This document shows positions 8,668 through 17,650 of a stretch of 64,000 bases of DNA, piece after piece (position 1 is the first letter of the stretch; each line of letters begins with the position of its first letter). The notes beneath the pieces are model-generated. The model saw only the letters and a program-made list of their open reading frames with translations, did no database searches and was not told the DNA's origin. This stretch comes from JAVVHH01 sp965199665. Lineage in GTDB: Bacteria; Pseudomonadota; Alphaproteobacteria; Acetobacterales; Acetobacteraceae. The DNA is taken from assembly GCA_965199665.1 (NCBI GenBank), contig OZ241208.1:868001-932000 (forward strand), in the 5' to 3' direction. A program made the translations under genes and the position numbers.

Positions 8668-9819
8668 ATGATGGGAGCGCCTCTACTGGGGACGCCAGGC
8701 TCAGACGAGATCCGCGTGGAGACCTCGGTTACCTTCACGTGGCTTCCCGATAGCGGAAATACGTACACCCAAAGCGACGTCGTTCTAACGCTCGACGATC
8801 AGGACTGGACCCAAGTCTACTTGCCAGTTTCCTCCACAAGGCCGAGCCACGCAGCTGGCGACGTCACGTTCGAGGGCGTCTCCTCGAGCGGGGCATTCAC
8901 CGCTACCGCAACTGATTTTGGATTTCGATTTTCGGGTGGTGCCAGTGTTACCGCTAGCGATCTGACCTGGGGTGACTCATGGTCATGGAACCCAGTCACC
9001 GGTACTCTTGATCCGGTAATTGTCGGTGGCAATTGGGATAACTGGATCGGTACCTCCTTCAGCCTCAACGAGGCTTGGTTCGCGACCTCCCATTGGAGCG
9101 GCTCCACATCCGACACGGAAACTGGCCGTTGGGTACTCGCTCCTGACATCCAGGACGTCGACGTATTTGGCGGGGCAGGGGACGACACGATTTACGGTGG
9201 CCAAGGCACCGAGATGCTGTCCGGTGAAGACGGCAACGACACGATTTACGCGGGACGCGGCGACCAGATCGTGTTCGGCGGCACCGGAAGCGACATCATT
9301 CATGGTGCGGCTGGATGGCAGACGCTCGATGGCGGTGACGGAGGTGACACGATCTACGGCGGGCTTGGCACCCAGTTCCTGATGGGGGATGCCGGAAGCG
9401 ACTTCATCGTCGGTGGTTCCGGCAGCCAAACGCTTTGGGGCGGCGCTGGCAGCGATACACTCTGGGCCGGGTCCGGAACTCAGATCCTCGACGGGAACGC
9501 TGGCAACGATGTCCTCCATGCAGGTGGCGGTAACGACACGCTGACTGGCGGAGCGGGCCGCGACATCTTTGCTTTTGGTCGCGCGAGTAACGGTCGAAAT
9601 GTGATCACTGACTTTCGAGTCGGCCAGGACATGATTGAGGTCGAGAAAGGCATTCGCGGTCTGGCATCGCTCCGGCCCTCTGAACTCTCCTTGCACCTGG
9701 CAGCCGGCAAAGACAACTCGGCCATGCTAACCCTTGGTAGTGGTGCGACCATTACCCTCACTGGGATATCGGCCGATCAACTCGCGACAAATGCCCCATC
9801 CATCATTCGCCTGATCTAA
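8668..9819 (+). CDS. RTX calcium-binding repeat protein (hemolysin-type), probably type I secreted
   Basis: A 383-residue protein. Residues 1-170 form a non-repetitive beta-rich domain; about 170-300 is an array of glycine/aspartate nonapeptides (GGAGDDTIYGG, GGTGSDIIHG, GGAGSDTLWAG, GGGNDTLTGGAGRD), the Ca2+-binding parallel beta-roll of RTX proteins. The C-terminus (RDIFAFGRASNGRNVITDF... ending LI) is the common post-repeat domain that carries an uncleaved type I secretion signal. No N-terminal signal peptide. Every second repeat has Q or E where the calcium-binding aspartate should be (GTQFL, GSQTL, GTQIL). A GGAG sequence precedes ATG 8668. No secretion ABC transporter gene is adjacent. 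Function of the N-terminal domain unknown. Confidence 0.85.
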   Translation: MMGAPLLGTPGSDEIRVETSVTFTWLPDSGNTYTQSDVVLTLDDQDWTQVYLPVSSTRPSHAAGDVTFEGVSSSGAFTATATDFGFRFSGGASVTASDLTWGDSWSWNPVTGTLDPVIVGGNWDNWIGTSFSLNEAWFATSHWSGSTSDTETGRWVLAPDIQDVDVFGGAGDDTIYGGQGTEMLSGEDGNDTIYAGRGDQIVFGGTGSDIIHGAAGWQTLDGGDGGDTIYGGLGTQFLMGDAGSDFIVGGSGSQTLWGGAGSDTLWAGSGTQILDGNAGNDVLHAGGGNDTLTGGAGRDIFAFGRASNGRNVITDFRVGQDMIEVEKGIRGLASLRPSELSLHLAAGKDNSAMLTLGSGATITLTGISADQLATNAPSIIRLI

Positions 9820-10266
9820 CTGCTTCGGCGCGAACTACTGCCGCATTAGCTCTCGTAAAGCGACGCCATTGCCATGCCCTGCCGGAGGCGGCTTCGCGCT
9901 CTATATTTGATGCCCAACGTTGTTATTGAAGCGGACGTCCAATCGGAGCCAGATAGCAGGCCACTCAGGACGTCATCAAGCCTGCGCCCGAGCTCTGCGT
10001 CGAACATAGTCGCGCCATCCGCGAGACGTGCTTTGCGCTCCGGTTATGGAGCGAAACGTTTAAGCCGCCGGCAGCGATGTACGTCCACGATGACCATGAT
10101 GAAGTATTGCAGCCTGTGCTCGATTTTCCGAACGTTCTCCGCCGACGCCTAACGGGCTTGTGTAAACCCGGGATGGGTTTCTACAGGTACCCTTCCTGTA
10201 GGGGTTTATGCACCAGGAAGTCCTCGGCACGAGATTGGCCTGCTCACGACGCGGGTCGCGCACTCG
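9820..10266. other. Intergenic region without a supportable gene
   Basis: Lies between convergent genes (RTX on plus, cytochrome c on minus). Short frames on both strands have no recognisable product. The notable content is a compound hairpin at 10163-10208, annotated separately. Confidence 0.6.
10163..10208. repeat. Compound inverted repeat (two-tier hairpin)
   Basis: The right arm CCTGTAGGGGTTTA (10195-10208) pairs with two separated left pieces: CTACAGG (10181-10187, loop of 7) and TAAACCC (10163-10169), leaving an 11-base bulge GGGATGGGTTT. The bulge itself can pair with the left piece (AAACCC with GGGTTT), giving an alternative structure. There is no T-run on either side. It may be a terminator for the convergent genes or the scar of a mobile element. 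Confidence 0.5.
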
Positions 10267-10887
10267 TCAGGGGGATGGGCAAGCTGCGCCGGTCTGAACC
10301 CAGGCCTCGACGAGGCCGCCCGCGATCTGCTGAGTGCCGGGCGCCGGCGTGCGACCAAAGCCCGGGTGCCACGCCCAGCCGACGAGCTCGTCCTTGCCGA
10401 TATGGTCGATCAGGTCGGCAACCGTCCGACCTCCGTTGCGGGCGGGATCCTTGATCTGACGGCAAATCTCGGGAACCGACTTCCCCTCCCAGGCCATCGC
10501 CGCGGGTGCCAAATGCCAATGTGGCCCGCCGGGCATCGCGCCAGGCTCGAAGTTGGTGTCCATATGGCAGGTGCTGCACCGCATTGACGCCAAGCCGAAG
10601 CCGTCGGGGCCTCGGAACACAGGCGGTTGATGTAGGCGGCTGTTATCGCCTTGGCGGGGCCGCTCGGTGGCTGGATGGCAATTCGTGCAGCGAGGATTTG
10701 TGAGGACTTTGCCGAGTTCGGTGAATAGCGCCACGGATCGTTGCGTGTCGTCCTTGATCCCCGCGAAGCTTTCGGCCGGAGATAGCTGCATGGACCAAGG
10801 CGTGTCGGCGGCGCCGGCAGGCACTGCCCACAGAGAGGCGAGAAGGAGCAGGGCTGCAGTTCCAGCCACGATCGAGCGCTGCATCAT
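10267..10887 (-). CDS. Periplasmic c-type cytochrome of the molybdenum hydroxylase operon
   Basis: A 206-residue exported protein: signal peptide of about 26 residues ending PAGAA, then two haem c sites, CTNCH and CSTCH. A two-haem protein of this size is the usual electron acceptor of isoquinoline-1-oxidoreductase-type periplasmic enzymes, passing electrons from the 2Fe-2S subunit to the respiratory chain. It is the third gene of the minus-strand operon, 12 bases downstream of the iron-sulfur subunit. The distal part has a GGPHWHLAP region with possible axial ligands. Start is ATG at 10887. Confidence 0.85.
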   Translation of the reverse strand: MMQRSIVAGTAALLLLASLWAVPAGAADTPWSMQLSPAESFAGIKDDTQRSVALFTELGKVLTNPRCTNCHPATERPRQGDNSRLHQPPVFRGPDGFGLASMRCSTCHMDTNFEPGAMPGGPHWHLAPAAMAWEGKSVPEICRQIKDPARNGGRTVADLIDHIGKDELVGWAWHPGFGRTPAPGTQQIAGGLVEAWVQTGAACPSP

Positions 10888-10899
10888 GGTCGGCCGCCC

Positions 10900-11415
10900 C
10901 TAGACAATGTAGCGCGCCGCGTCCGCGAGTACGACGTCCCGCACCGCTTCGTGGTATTTAATGTATCCAGTGCATCGGCAGAGATGACCGTCGAGCGCGG
11001 CGGCGATCGTGCTTTCCAGGGCGTCGCGAGCGATCGGGGTCCGCGCCAGGCGCTCGAGCAGGACCTGGCCCTCGTTCAGGAACCCGGCGGTGCAATAGCC
11101 GCACTGGAACGAGAAATGCTCGACGAAGGCGCGCTGCAACGGCGTAAGCGTACCGTTTTTCGCATGCCCCTCCACCGTCCGGACCGACAATCCGTCGAAG
11201 TGGGTCGCCGGCAGGATGCAGGTCGGCCTGGTGTGGCTGGACCCTTCAGGCGCGTCCACGATGATGGCGCAGCTGAGGCACTGGGCGGCGCCGCAGCCGA
11301 ATTTGGTCCCGGTCATCCCGAGATGCTCGCGCAGGTAATCGTTCATTGTGAGGTCGTCCCGCACCTCAGTCGGCCCGACCGCCACCCCGTTGATTGTCAC
11401 GGTAATCGTGGTCAA
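10900..11415 (-). CDS. (2Fe-2S)-binding subunit of isoquinoline 1-oxidoreductase-type molybdenum hydroxylase
   Basis: A 171-residue small subunit of the xanthine-oxidase family. The plant-ferredoxin-like site is CGAAQCLSC plus a later cysteine (PTCILP); the helical second cluster site is CGYCTAG and LCRCTGY. All eight cysteines are present, so both 2Fe-2S clusters should form. No signal peptide: it is expected to be co-exported with the Tat-bearing large subunit. It overlaps the large-subunit gene by four bases (translational coupling) and is followed by the cytochrome c gene. Substrate: an N-heterocycle or aldehyde by family, not determinable here. Confidence 0.92.
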   Translation of the reverse strand: MTTITVTINGVAVGPTEVRDDLTMNDYLREHLGMTGTKFGCGAAQCLSCAIIVDAPEGSSHTRPTCILPATHFDGLSVRTVEGHAKNGTLTPLQRAFVEHFSFQCGYCTAGFLNEGQVLLERLARTPIARDALESTIAAALDGHLCRCTGYIKYHEAVRDVVLADAARYIV

Positions 11416-14195
11416 GCGAGAACCTCCTTCAGGCGTGGTTGCGTGACGGGGAGCGACCGGAAACGGTGGCCGGTCGCGTCGTGGATGGCGTTGAGCAAAG
11501 CGGCGACGACGGGGATCATCACGACTTCGGCCATGCCCTTTGGGGGTTCGTCAGAGGTCAGTGGCGGCAGCATCTCGATTTCGAGGTCGCGCAAGGGAAG
11601 GTCGGACCCGCGTGCGACGAGGTAGCGGCCGAGATTCCATTTTCCGTCACCCGGGCCGCCCTCGTATGGCGGCAACGTTTCGAGCAAGGCATAGCCGACC
11701 CCCATTGCGAACCCACCTTGCGCCTGTCCCATGACGACCTGGGGAACCAGCGCCTGCCCGCATTCAAAGACGCTGTACGCCTTGGCGATCCGCAGTGCGC
11801 CGGTCGCCTTTTGAATTTCGACCCGTACGATGGTTGCGCACGCCGATGTAAAGGACGTGCCGATCCGGTTGTTGTTCGTGGGTGGAAAGGCGACTTTCTC
11901 CCGGGTCAACCGCTGGAAAGCACCGTTGCCGCGCCGGATCGCCAATGCGTCGATCTCGCCAGCGTGCCGCGTTCCGTCGATCGGGAACTCCGCTGTGGAC
12001 CAGGCCCAACGAGAGAAGCCATGGGCAATCGCGCCGGTGACGAACCCGGCGGCGTGGGCGGCGCGGGCGAGCAGCGGCAGATCGAGCGGCGGTAAGTCCG
12101 GCAGCGTTAACCGGCCATCTTTCCATCGCGCGTCCGCCGGCTTCTTTGCACGCGGATCGGACGAACGGATCTTCCACAGCCCGAGCGCCGCCGGCCATAT
12201 GCCGTAACGGTAGATGACGCGCGCGGCCTCGGCGGCCGCATGGGTGCCGACATGCGCACCGACCGAGGCGGACGTGGCCGAGCTGATCGCGGGAACCCAT
12301 CGCGGATTCTGCGCGGCCTTGTCCTGGGTCGGCTGATCCATGGTGTAGGAATCGCCGGACGTCACTAGGTCGAGTGCGCCGAACACGCCGACTTGGGCGA
12401 CTGCCACCTCGTCGGCGATCGCGCCGAGATGGATCGCCACCCGGTTTGCAAGCGCGGTCCCGATGGCGTTGCCCATCTCCGTGTGGTCACCGTAGATGCC
12501 GATCGTGCCATCCAGGCGAAGCTCGACCCGGCCTAACGAACAATCGCCGCCGGTTCCGTAATCCTTCGTAACGCAGGCCACGCCCGTGCCGATCAAGACA
12601 CCGTCCGGCGCTGCGTTCTTGTATTCCGCTCGCCGCGCCCAGGTGTCGTGCGCCTCGACTTTGTCGAGAAGCTCCGTTGTGCGAACCGACACGATATACG
12701 GATTGCCGGTCATGGTACGGCCGCCCTGCTTTAGGGCGTTTGTACGGCGGAACGCGATTGGGTCGAGCTTGAGTTCGGTCGTCACCTCATCGACCAGCAC
12801 CTCCAGCGCGGACATCGCCTGTAACGTGCCATATCCGCGCATCGAACCCGCAGTGACGCCGCGGGTCTTGAGCGCCACGGTCGTCACATCCACTTTGGGG
12901 ACATCGTAGATGCCGATCGCGGACGCAGCCGCGACGGTCGCGACGTTCGGGGAGAAGTTCGCCAGCCCGCCGCCATCCAGGACGTGGTCGGCGGCGAAGG
13001 CCATGATCTTGCCGGTCGTGCGACTGACGCCGATGCGGGACTGGAACTTGATGGCGTGCCGCTTGATCCCGGCCTGAAATTGCTGGAACCGATCATGGGC
13101 CAGGCGCACCGGGCGGCCGGGGAAGAACATTCCCGCCAGCGTCGTATACAGGATGAACGGCGTATGATCGCGGCCGCCGAAGCCGCCGCCCATGTGGGCA
13201 CAGTTCACCTGGATATGCTTCGGCTTGAACGGCGCCCGCGCGGTGCCGAGAAGATACCCAACGGAGTCGGTCGCTTCATAGGGCGACTGGACGCCGATGA
13301 CCATCTCGAGCGCGCCGGCCTTTGGGTCATAGAAGGCCAACCCGGCTTCGGGCTCGAGAAACATCGGATCGACCGACTGGGTCTCGAACGCGCGATCCAG
13401 CACCAGTAGATCCGGATCGTCGGCGCGCAGCCCGGCGCGGATCGCCTCGCCATGACGGGCGGCCGCGCCGTATGGGGCAGACGTTTCCTTGGCGAACGAG
13501 GCCCAGACGGGCAGTTCAGTATTCTGGATGCGGCCCGGGCTGACCCAGCCGGCCAGGATGGGCGAATATACATCCGGTGCGTCCGGAGTGGGGCCGGCCA
13601 CACGGGTGAACCGGAACGAGGCGTAAGGCGGGGCGATGACGGGCCCGGTCTCTTCACCGAAGCGAAGAATACCGCGATCGACTCCCTGGCGGCGGATGAT
13701 CAGGCGCGCCTGATCATAGGACTCGAAAGTCTCGAAGATTAGCAACGCGACCGGTTGTCCGAGATAGAGCGGCGTCTTGCCGGGCGCGCAGAACAGGTCG
13801 CCCTCGTAGAAAGCGGGGACCCGGAACCCCATTCCACTCAGGTCGGCCGACGTGACGACCCGCGCAGGCTTGGCTGGCCCGACCAGGCGGTCGAGGTCGA
13901 GGCCAAGATAGACATGGGTCGCATCGGGCGCCCGGAGCAACAAGGCATGAGCTGTCGTCGTCGGCCAGCCCGGCATATCGGCAGCGCGGTAATCGGAGGC
14001 GTATAGCTTCGCTCCGGTTACTTTGGCGCTGGCGTCTATACGCCCTGTGGCGGTGGCGGCCGGGTTATCGGCACCCTTGCCGGGCAGGGTCTCCCGCTCG
14101 GCAAAGGAAACCGGAGCCGCACCCAGTGGGGACACGCTGAGCGCGATCCCGGTTGTCGTCGCCCACGTCAGTATCGCCCGCCGCGAAACCTGCAT
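11412..14195 (-). CDS. Molybdopterin-binding subunit of isoquinoline 1-oxidoreductase-type enzyme, Tat-exported
   Basis: A 927-residue large subunit of the xanthine dehydrogenase/aldehyde oxidase family. A twin-arginine leader starts MQVSRRAILTW. Domains: a/b hammerhead about residues 50-200, then the two molybdopterin domains with GGGFGGRD at 336-343 and, near the C-terminus, PPKGMAEVVMIP, where the glutamate corresponds to the catalytic base of this family. It is larger than the classical 720-790-residue IorB. First gene of a three-gene operon (large, 2Fe-2S, cytochrome c). No chaperone of the XdhC/CoxF type and no molybdopterin cytosine synthase is next to it, so maturation genes must be elsewhere. 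Confidence 0.92.
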   Translation of the reverse strand: MQVSRRAILTWATTTGIALSVSPLGAAPVSFAERETLPGKGADNPAATATGRIDASAKVTGAKLYASDYRAADMPGWPTTTAHALLLRAPDATHVYLGLDLDRLVGPAKPARVVTSADLSGMGFRVPAFYEGDLFCAPGKTPLYLGQPVALLIFETFESYDQARLIIRRQGVDRGILRFGEETGPVIAPPYASFRFTRVAGPTPDAPDVYSPILAGWVSPGRIQNTELPVWASFAKETSAPYGAAARHGEAIRAGLRADDPDLLVLDRAFETQSVDPMFLEPEAGLAFYDPKAGALEMVIGVQSPYEATDSVGYLLGTARAPFKPKHIQVNCAHMGGGFGGRDHTPFILYTTLAGMFFPGRPVRLAHDRFQQFQAGIKRHAIKFQSRIGVSRTTGKIMAFAADHVLDGGGLANFSPNVATVAAASAIGIYDVPKVDVTTVALKTRGVTAGSMRGYGTLQAMSALEVLVDEVTTELKLDPIAFRRTNALKQGGRTMTGNPYIVSVRTTELLDKVEAHDTWARRAEYKNAAPDGVLIGTGVACVTKDYGTGGDCSLGRVELRLDGTIGIYGDHTEMGNAIGTALANRVAIHLGAIADEVAVAQVGVFGALDLVTSGDSYTMDQPTQDKAAQNPRWVPAISSATSASVGAHVGTHAAAEAARVIYRYGIWPAALGLWKIRSSDPRAKKPADARWKDGRLTLPDLPPLDLPLLARAAHAAGFVTGAIAHGFSRWAWSTAEFPIDGTRHAGEIDALAIRRGNGAFQRLTREKVAFPPTNNNRIGTSFTSACATIVRVEIQKATGALRIAKAYSVFECGQALVPQVVMGQAQGGFAMGVGYALLETLPPYEGGPGDGKWNLGRYLVARGSDLPLRDLEIEMLPPLTSDEPPKGMAEVVMIPVVAALLNAIHDATGHRFRSLPVTQPRLKEVLA

Positions 14196-14257
14196 CGTTC
14201 ACCGATCATCACGCTGTATTGGCAATATCCCCGCCCGAATGGCGGGAGGCACCACGG

Positions 14258-15349
14258 TTAGTTGAGGTCCGCTAGCGACGCCGCGCCGGGGCCCGGTGTG
14301 ATCAAAGTCGGCCATTGGTGTGAGCCGAAGGGAACAGCGGGCGGCAGGAAGGTCGGGATGCCACGCTTCTTGGTTTCGGCGACGATGGCGTCGCGCCCAT
14401 TCCCGCCCATCAACTCGTAATCCATCAGATGATAGCTGTTGAAGAACAGCGCACCGACGGAACGGTCGGCGATGATGCGGGTCATCGACTCCATCATATC
14501 GTCCGGCGTGGAGGTGAAGGAAATCGTCTCGATCAGCATCAGGCGGGAGTTGATGGCGTCAGGCCCAAAATACTGCGCCAACACGGAGAACAGGACGTTG
14601 TTCTGACGTGCCACATAGATCGTGTTGCTCATGGCATACGTCTTATCCCAGTCAGCGCCGAGCATCGTCTTCCATTGGCCGATCACGTCCATCCAGTGGG
14701 AGACCTGCGTCTCTGCAGCCCAAGCAATGACTTTCTTCAGTTCAGGCGCCTGCTTCGCGGCGAAAGCCTGCAAATCGGCCGTGCTGATCGCGCCCTTGGC
14801 GGCGCACTCGTCCATGAAGGCGATGTTGGCGGCGAGGATCGCGCGCGAGTCAGGGCGCCAGTCATCGGGCATGTCGGTCTTGTCGAGCCCATCGATGGCC
14901 GACTGCATGCGGGTGCGGTAGGCGAGGAGCGAGGCGCGCCAGTCCTGATTGGCCGGGTTGTCGAGGTAGGGCGCGACAACCTCCGCCAGAGCCATCGTGC
15001 TATGGCCGATGGACTTCATCAGCTGGTAACGCACCGGCACCTGCGGCGCCTCGAGAGCGGGCTGGCCCGGCCTATACAGGATGAAACGACCGCCGGAACC
15101 GGAGAACAGGCCCAGTATGATTGGATGATTAGCGCGAATATTGCGCTGGAACACTTGGGCCGCCTTGCCGTACAGCTCGAACATCGCCGAGTTGAGGGCC
15201 AGGACGTTCTGCGTCGCTACCTGCTCCGGGGAGCTCGTCACCACGCCGGCAATCGGCTCCATGAACGGCGCCGGCTGAGAGTGCGCCGGCCCGTATCCAC
15301 CCGCCGTCGCCAAGAGCAAAACGCCCCACAACCGCAACCTGACACTCAC
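14258..15349 (-). CDS. Exported protein of unknown function, upstream of the molybdenum hydroxylase operon
   Basis: A 363-residue protein with a signal peptide (VRLRLWGVLLLATAGGYGPAHSQ) and a mostly helical mature part. No family recognised. The start is GTG at 15349, supported by GGAG eight bases upstream; there is no better ATG. It lies on the same strand and 62 bases before the Tat-exported molybdopterin subunit, so it may share its transcript, but no functional link can be read from the sequence. The C-terminal FLPPAVPFGSHQWPTLI stretch is proline-rich. Confidence 0.7.
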   Translation of the reverse strand: MSVRLRLWGVLLLATAGGYGPAHSQPAPFMEPIAGVVTSSPEQVATQNVLALNSAMFELYGKAAQVFQRNIRANHPIILGLFSGSGGRFILYRPGQPALEAPQVPVRYQLMKSIGHSTMALAEVVAPYLDNPANQDWRASLLAYRTRMQSAIDGLDKTDMPDDWRPDSRAILAANIAFMDECAAKGAISTADLQAFAAKQAPELKKVIAWAAETQVSHWMDVIGQWKTMLGADWDKTYAMSNTIYVARQNNVLFSVLAQYFGPDAINSRLMLIETISFTSTPDDMMESMTRIIADRSVGALFFNSYHLMDYELMGGNGRDAIVAETKKRGIPTFLPPAVPFGSHQWPTLITPGPGAASLADLN

Positions 15350-15535
15350 ACGGCATCTCCACCAACCTGACGCCAGTGTATAACGAATTTCGACTCTCTA
15401 CAACCTAAAGGCGAGTCAAAACAACCGAAGATTGCAAATTGGCAGTTGAGCAGCTGTGACCGTTCACGGACCAATATGCCCCGCCGCGACGCGCCGACCC
15501 ACAGGCGTAGATGCTCGCGCCCACGAGCGCGAAGC

Positions 15536-16546
15536 CTACCGGTTCGGTGCAGGCGCCTTCGATGCGTCGTCGCCAGGGTGTGTCGCTGTCACGGCGCGGC
15601 CATTGCCGGTGTAGGTCATCACCGTCTCGAGCCCGTTGCCGTCGCGGGCCCGGCAGGTAGCGCGATGCCAGGTCTGGCCGTCGGCCGTCATGTCGATCTC
15701 GCAGGTGCCGGTTACGGACTTCGATGCGGTCCGACCGTCCACCGAACTGTGCAACCGGTTGAGGTTGAGCGTGTAGTGCTCCGGCCGAACCTGGCTGTCG
15801 CTATTGCCCTGAAAACCAATGGTCGTACGGGGCGCGGATTGGACCGACAGCAGGACGGCACCTTCTCGGCTTTGCACATAGATCAACCCGCTGATGCAGG
15901 TTTGAGGATGGCCGCCCGTCGCAAGCTCGCACGTGCCGGGTGCCCCGATGACGAGCTTCGGCAGTGTCGCCGGGTTTGCCGGCCCTGTTCCTGGGGCTAC
16001 TCCTGGAATGGGCGCGGCCCGCATGTCGGAGGCCTGCGGACGGGGCGTTGCCGGCGCGCCGGACTGGCCCGTCCCAGCGAGACTGCGGTCCAGAACTGTC
16101 TGAAGCTCGCGCGGGAAGCTGCGAAGCTGCTGGATCAGCTCGGGCCGCATCTCCGCCGCCTGCCGACAATCGATCGTGGCCTGCATGGCGCCGCGCAGGC
16201 GGGCGAGAAGTGCGCCCTGCCGGTTTGGACCGAACAATTTGCCGGTCGCACTACCCGGATTCTGCAGATCGGCTTCCAAGCGAGCGGCTGGGGTCGACTC
16301 GGTTGGCAGCGGCAAGCCGCAATCCTGCTCCATCCGGATCAGCCTGCCGTTGGACTGCATGCTCCGGAAGAACAGAGGCTGGATCTCGTTCCGGATTTCC
16401 TCCTGACGATCTGCTGGCAAGGTCGCGAAACGCTCGAGAGGAGACGGCGCGGCCGCAGGACGAGGCTGGGCCGCAGCCGAGCCCAGAAGCGACAGGATGA
16501 TCCCCGTGACGGCCGTGGCGTGCGCGATCGTTCGTTTCGTCAACAT
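15536..16546 (-). CDS. Exported protein of unknown function
   Basis: A 336-residue protein. The start at ATG 16546 is preferred because it is preceded by a GGAGA Shine-Dalgarno site and begins a good signal peptide (MLTKRTIAHATAV... ending SAAAQ); the open frame reaches further upstream but would bury the signal. The mature protein has a helical proline-rich N-terminal half (ERFATLPADRQEEIRNEI) and a beta-rich C-terminal half with paired cysteines (GTCELATGGHPQTC and GTCEIDMTADGQTWHRATC). No known domain recognised. Probably periplasmic. Confidence 0.7.
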   Translation of the reverse strand: MLTKRTIAHATAVTGIILSLLGSAAAQPRPAAAPSPLERFATLPADRQEEIRNEIQPLFFRSMQSNGRLIRMEQDCGLPLPTESTPAARLEADLQNPGSATGKLFGPNRQGALLARLRGAMQATIDCRQAAEMRPELIQQLRSFPRELQTVLDRSLAGTGQSGAPATPRPQASDMRAAPIPGVAPGTGPANPATLPKLVIGAPGTCELATGGHPQTCISGLIYVQSREGAVLLSVQSAPRTTIGFQGNSDSQVRPEHYTLNLNRLHSSVDGRTASKSVTGTCEIDMTADGQTWHRATCRARDGNGLETVMTYTGNGRAVTATHPGDDASKAPAPNR

Positions 16547-16589
16547 AGACCGTCTCCTATCGTAAGCGTCCGCCGATGAAACGATCGAG

Positions 16590-17117
16590 CTAGGAACGAG
16601 TTGGGTCAGCCGGGCTCTGCTCGGCTCGGCCCGTTGGGGCGTTGGCCCGGATGGCGGCGGCGAGATCCTCGAAGCGCGCATCCGTGCCGGCAGAGGTGAG
16701 GGTGATGTCCCCGTAGCCGAGCGCGCGATTGCCGATGGCGAGCCATGCGTTGATCGTGGTGGCCGGGTAAGCCGAGCGATCTCGCAGCCACAAGGTTACG
16801 TAGCCCTGGCCCAACGTGCTCTTCACCTTCGAGCGTGCGACGGCGGACCAGGGGATGCGCGTGTTCGACCACCGTCGCCACAGCAGGCCGTTTTCGTCGA
16901 TGTCGATAACCGGCCCGCGCATCGCACAGAGGCGCAAGGCAACGCCATAGTAGATCACGATGGGAAGAACGATCAAAGCGCCGGCGATTCGAGCCCAGAC
17001 TGGGGCTCGAGGGTGTAGAACCAAGTTGTCGGCGATCGCGACGACGATCGGCAGGAAACACGCCATCAACACCAGACTGGACAGGGCGGAGGCATGGGCC
17101 ACGAAGGAAGTTTTCAC
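16590..17117 (-). CDS. Two-TM membrane protein with PH-like domain (STM3941-like)
   Basis: About 175 residues: two hydrophobic segments (LSSLVLMACFLPIVVAIA and IAGALIVLPIVIYYGVAL) followed by a soluble beta-rich part with IDENGLLWRRWSNTRIPWSAV, the typical strand-turn pattern of bacterial PH-like membrane proteins such as the STM3941 family. I choose the GTG at 17117 because it overlaps the upstream stop as GTGA, a classic coupled start; the longer ATG at 17180 would overlap the upstream gene by 67 bases. Function unknown. Confidence 0.65.
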   Translation of the reverse strand: MKTSFVAHASALSSLVLMACFLPIVVAIADNLVLHPRAPVWARIAGALIVLPIVIYYGVALRLCAMRGPVIDIDENGLLWRRWSNTRIPWSAVARSKVKSTLGQGYVTLWLRDRSAYPATTINAWLAIGNRALGYGDITLTSAGTDARFEDLAAAIRANAPTGRAEQSPADPTRS

Positions 17118-17455
17118 CACGGGTTCACCAACTGCGTGACCCGGGTCGTCAAGATGCTGAGAAGTATCGATAGCAACCATAACAGGCCCACGGACCCGCG
17201 CTTCAGCCTCAATTGGCCATCATGTGTGGGCGCGAGATACGCGCCGGCGAGGCGCAACGGCCGCCGCAGCAAACACCATAGGGCGTAGAGTGCGGCGAAC
17301 ATGGCGTATGGGATCAGGGAGCGGATCGGGTCCTCGGGGATGCCGGGCCCACGCGGATTCAGCACCGGGATGACTGTGCCCGCGCCGATGCAGGCCAAGA
17401 TAAGATAACCGGTCCCGATCTGCTTCCATGTGATCGGATCTTGCCGATGGCACAT
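17114..17455 (-). CDS. Small membrane protein, unknown
   Basis: 113 residues with three likely membrane segments (GYLILACIGAGTVIPVL, LIPYAMFAALYALWCLL, LLWLLSILLSIL). The start ATG at 17455 has a good GGAAGG Shine-Dalgarno site nine bases before it; the longer ATG at 17503 lacks one. It is the first gene of a two-gene unit with the PH-like membrane protein, joined by a four-base GTGA overlap. No family recognised. Confidence 0.6.
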   Translation of the reverse strand: MCHRQDPITWKQIGTGYLILACIGAGTVIPVLNPRGPGIPEDPIRSLIPYAMFAALYALWCLLRRPLRLAGAYLAPTHDGQLRLKRGSVGLLWLLSILLSILTTRVTQLVNPW

Positions 17456-17650
17456 CGCTTCGATCCTTCCACTATTCGTGGCGCCGTCGTCGTCGTTTGC
17501 CATGGAACAGCCCAAGACCGCAATTGACCGGCGCTTTTCCGACAGCGGCCAGCACAGCCAGACAGAGCAGCCCGAGCCAGCTCCACCCCTTGCGCCAGTA
17601 GGCCGCATCTAGCACGCGTATGGTGCACAGTCCTCTCGAGATCGGGACCG

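Noticed and set aside
14429..15370. 313-codon plus-strand frame
   Set aside because: Antisense shadow of the exported protein at 14258-15349, which has a signal peptide and a Shine-Dalgarno site.
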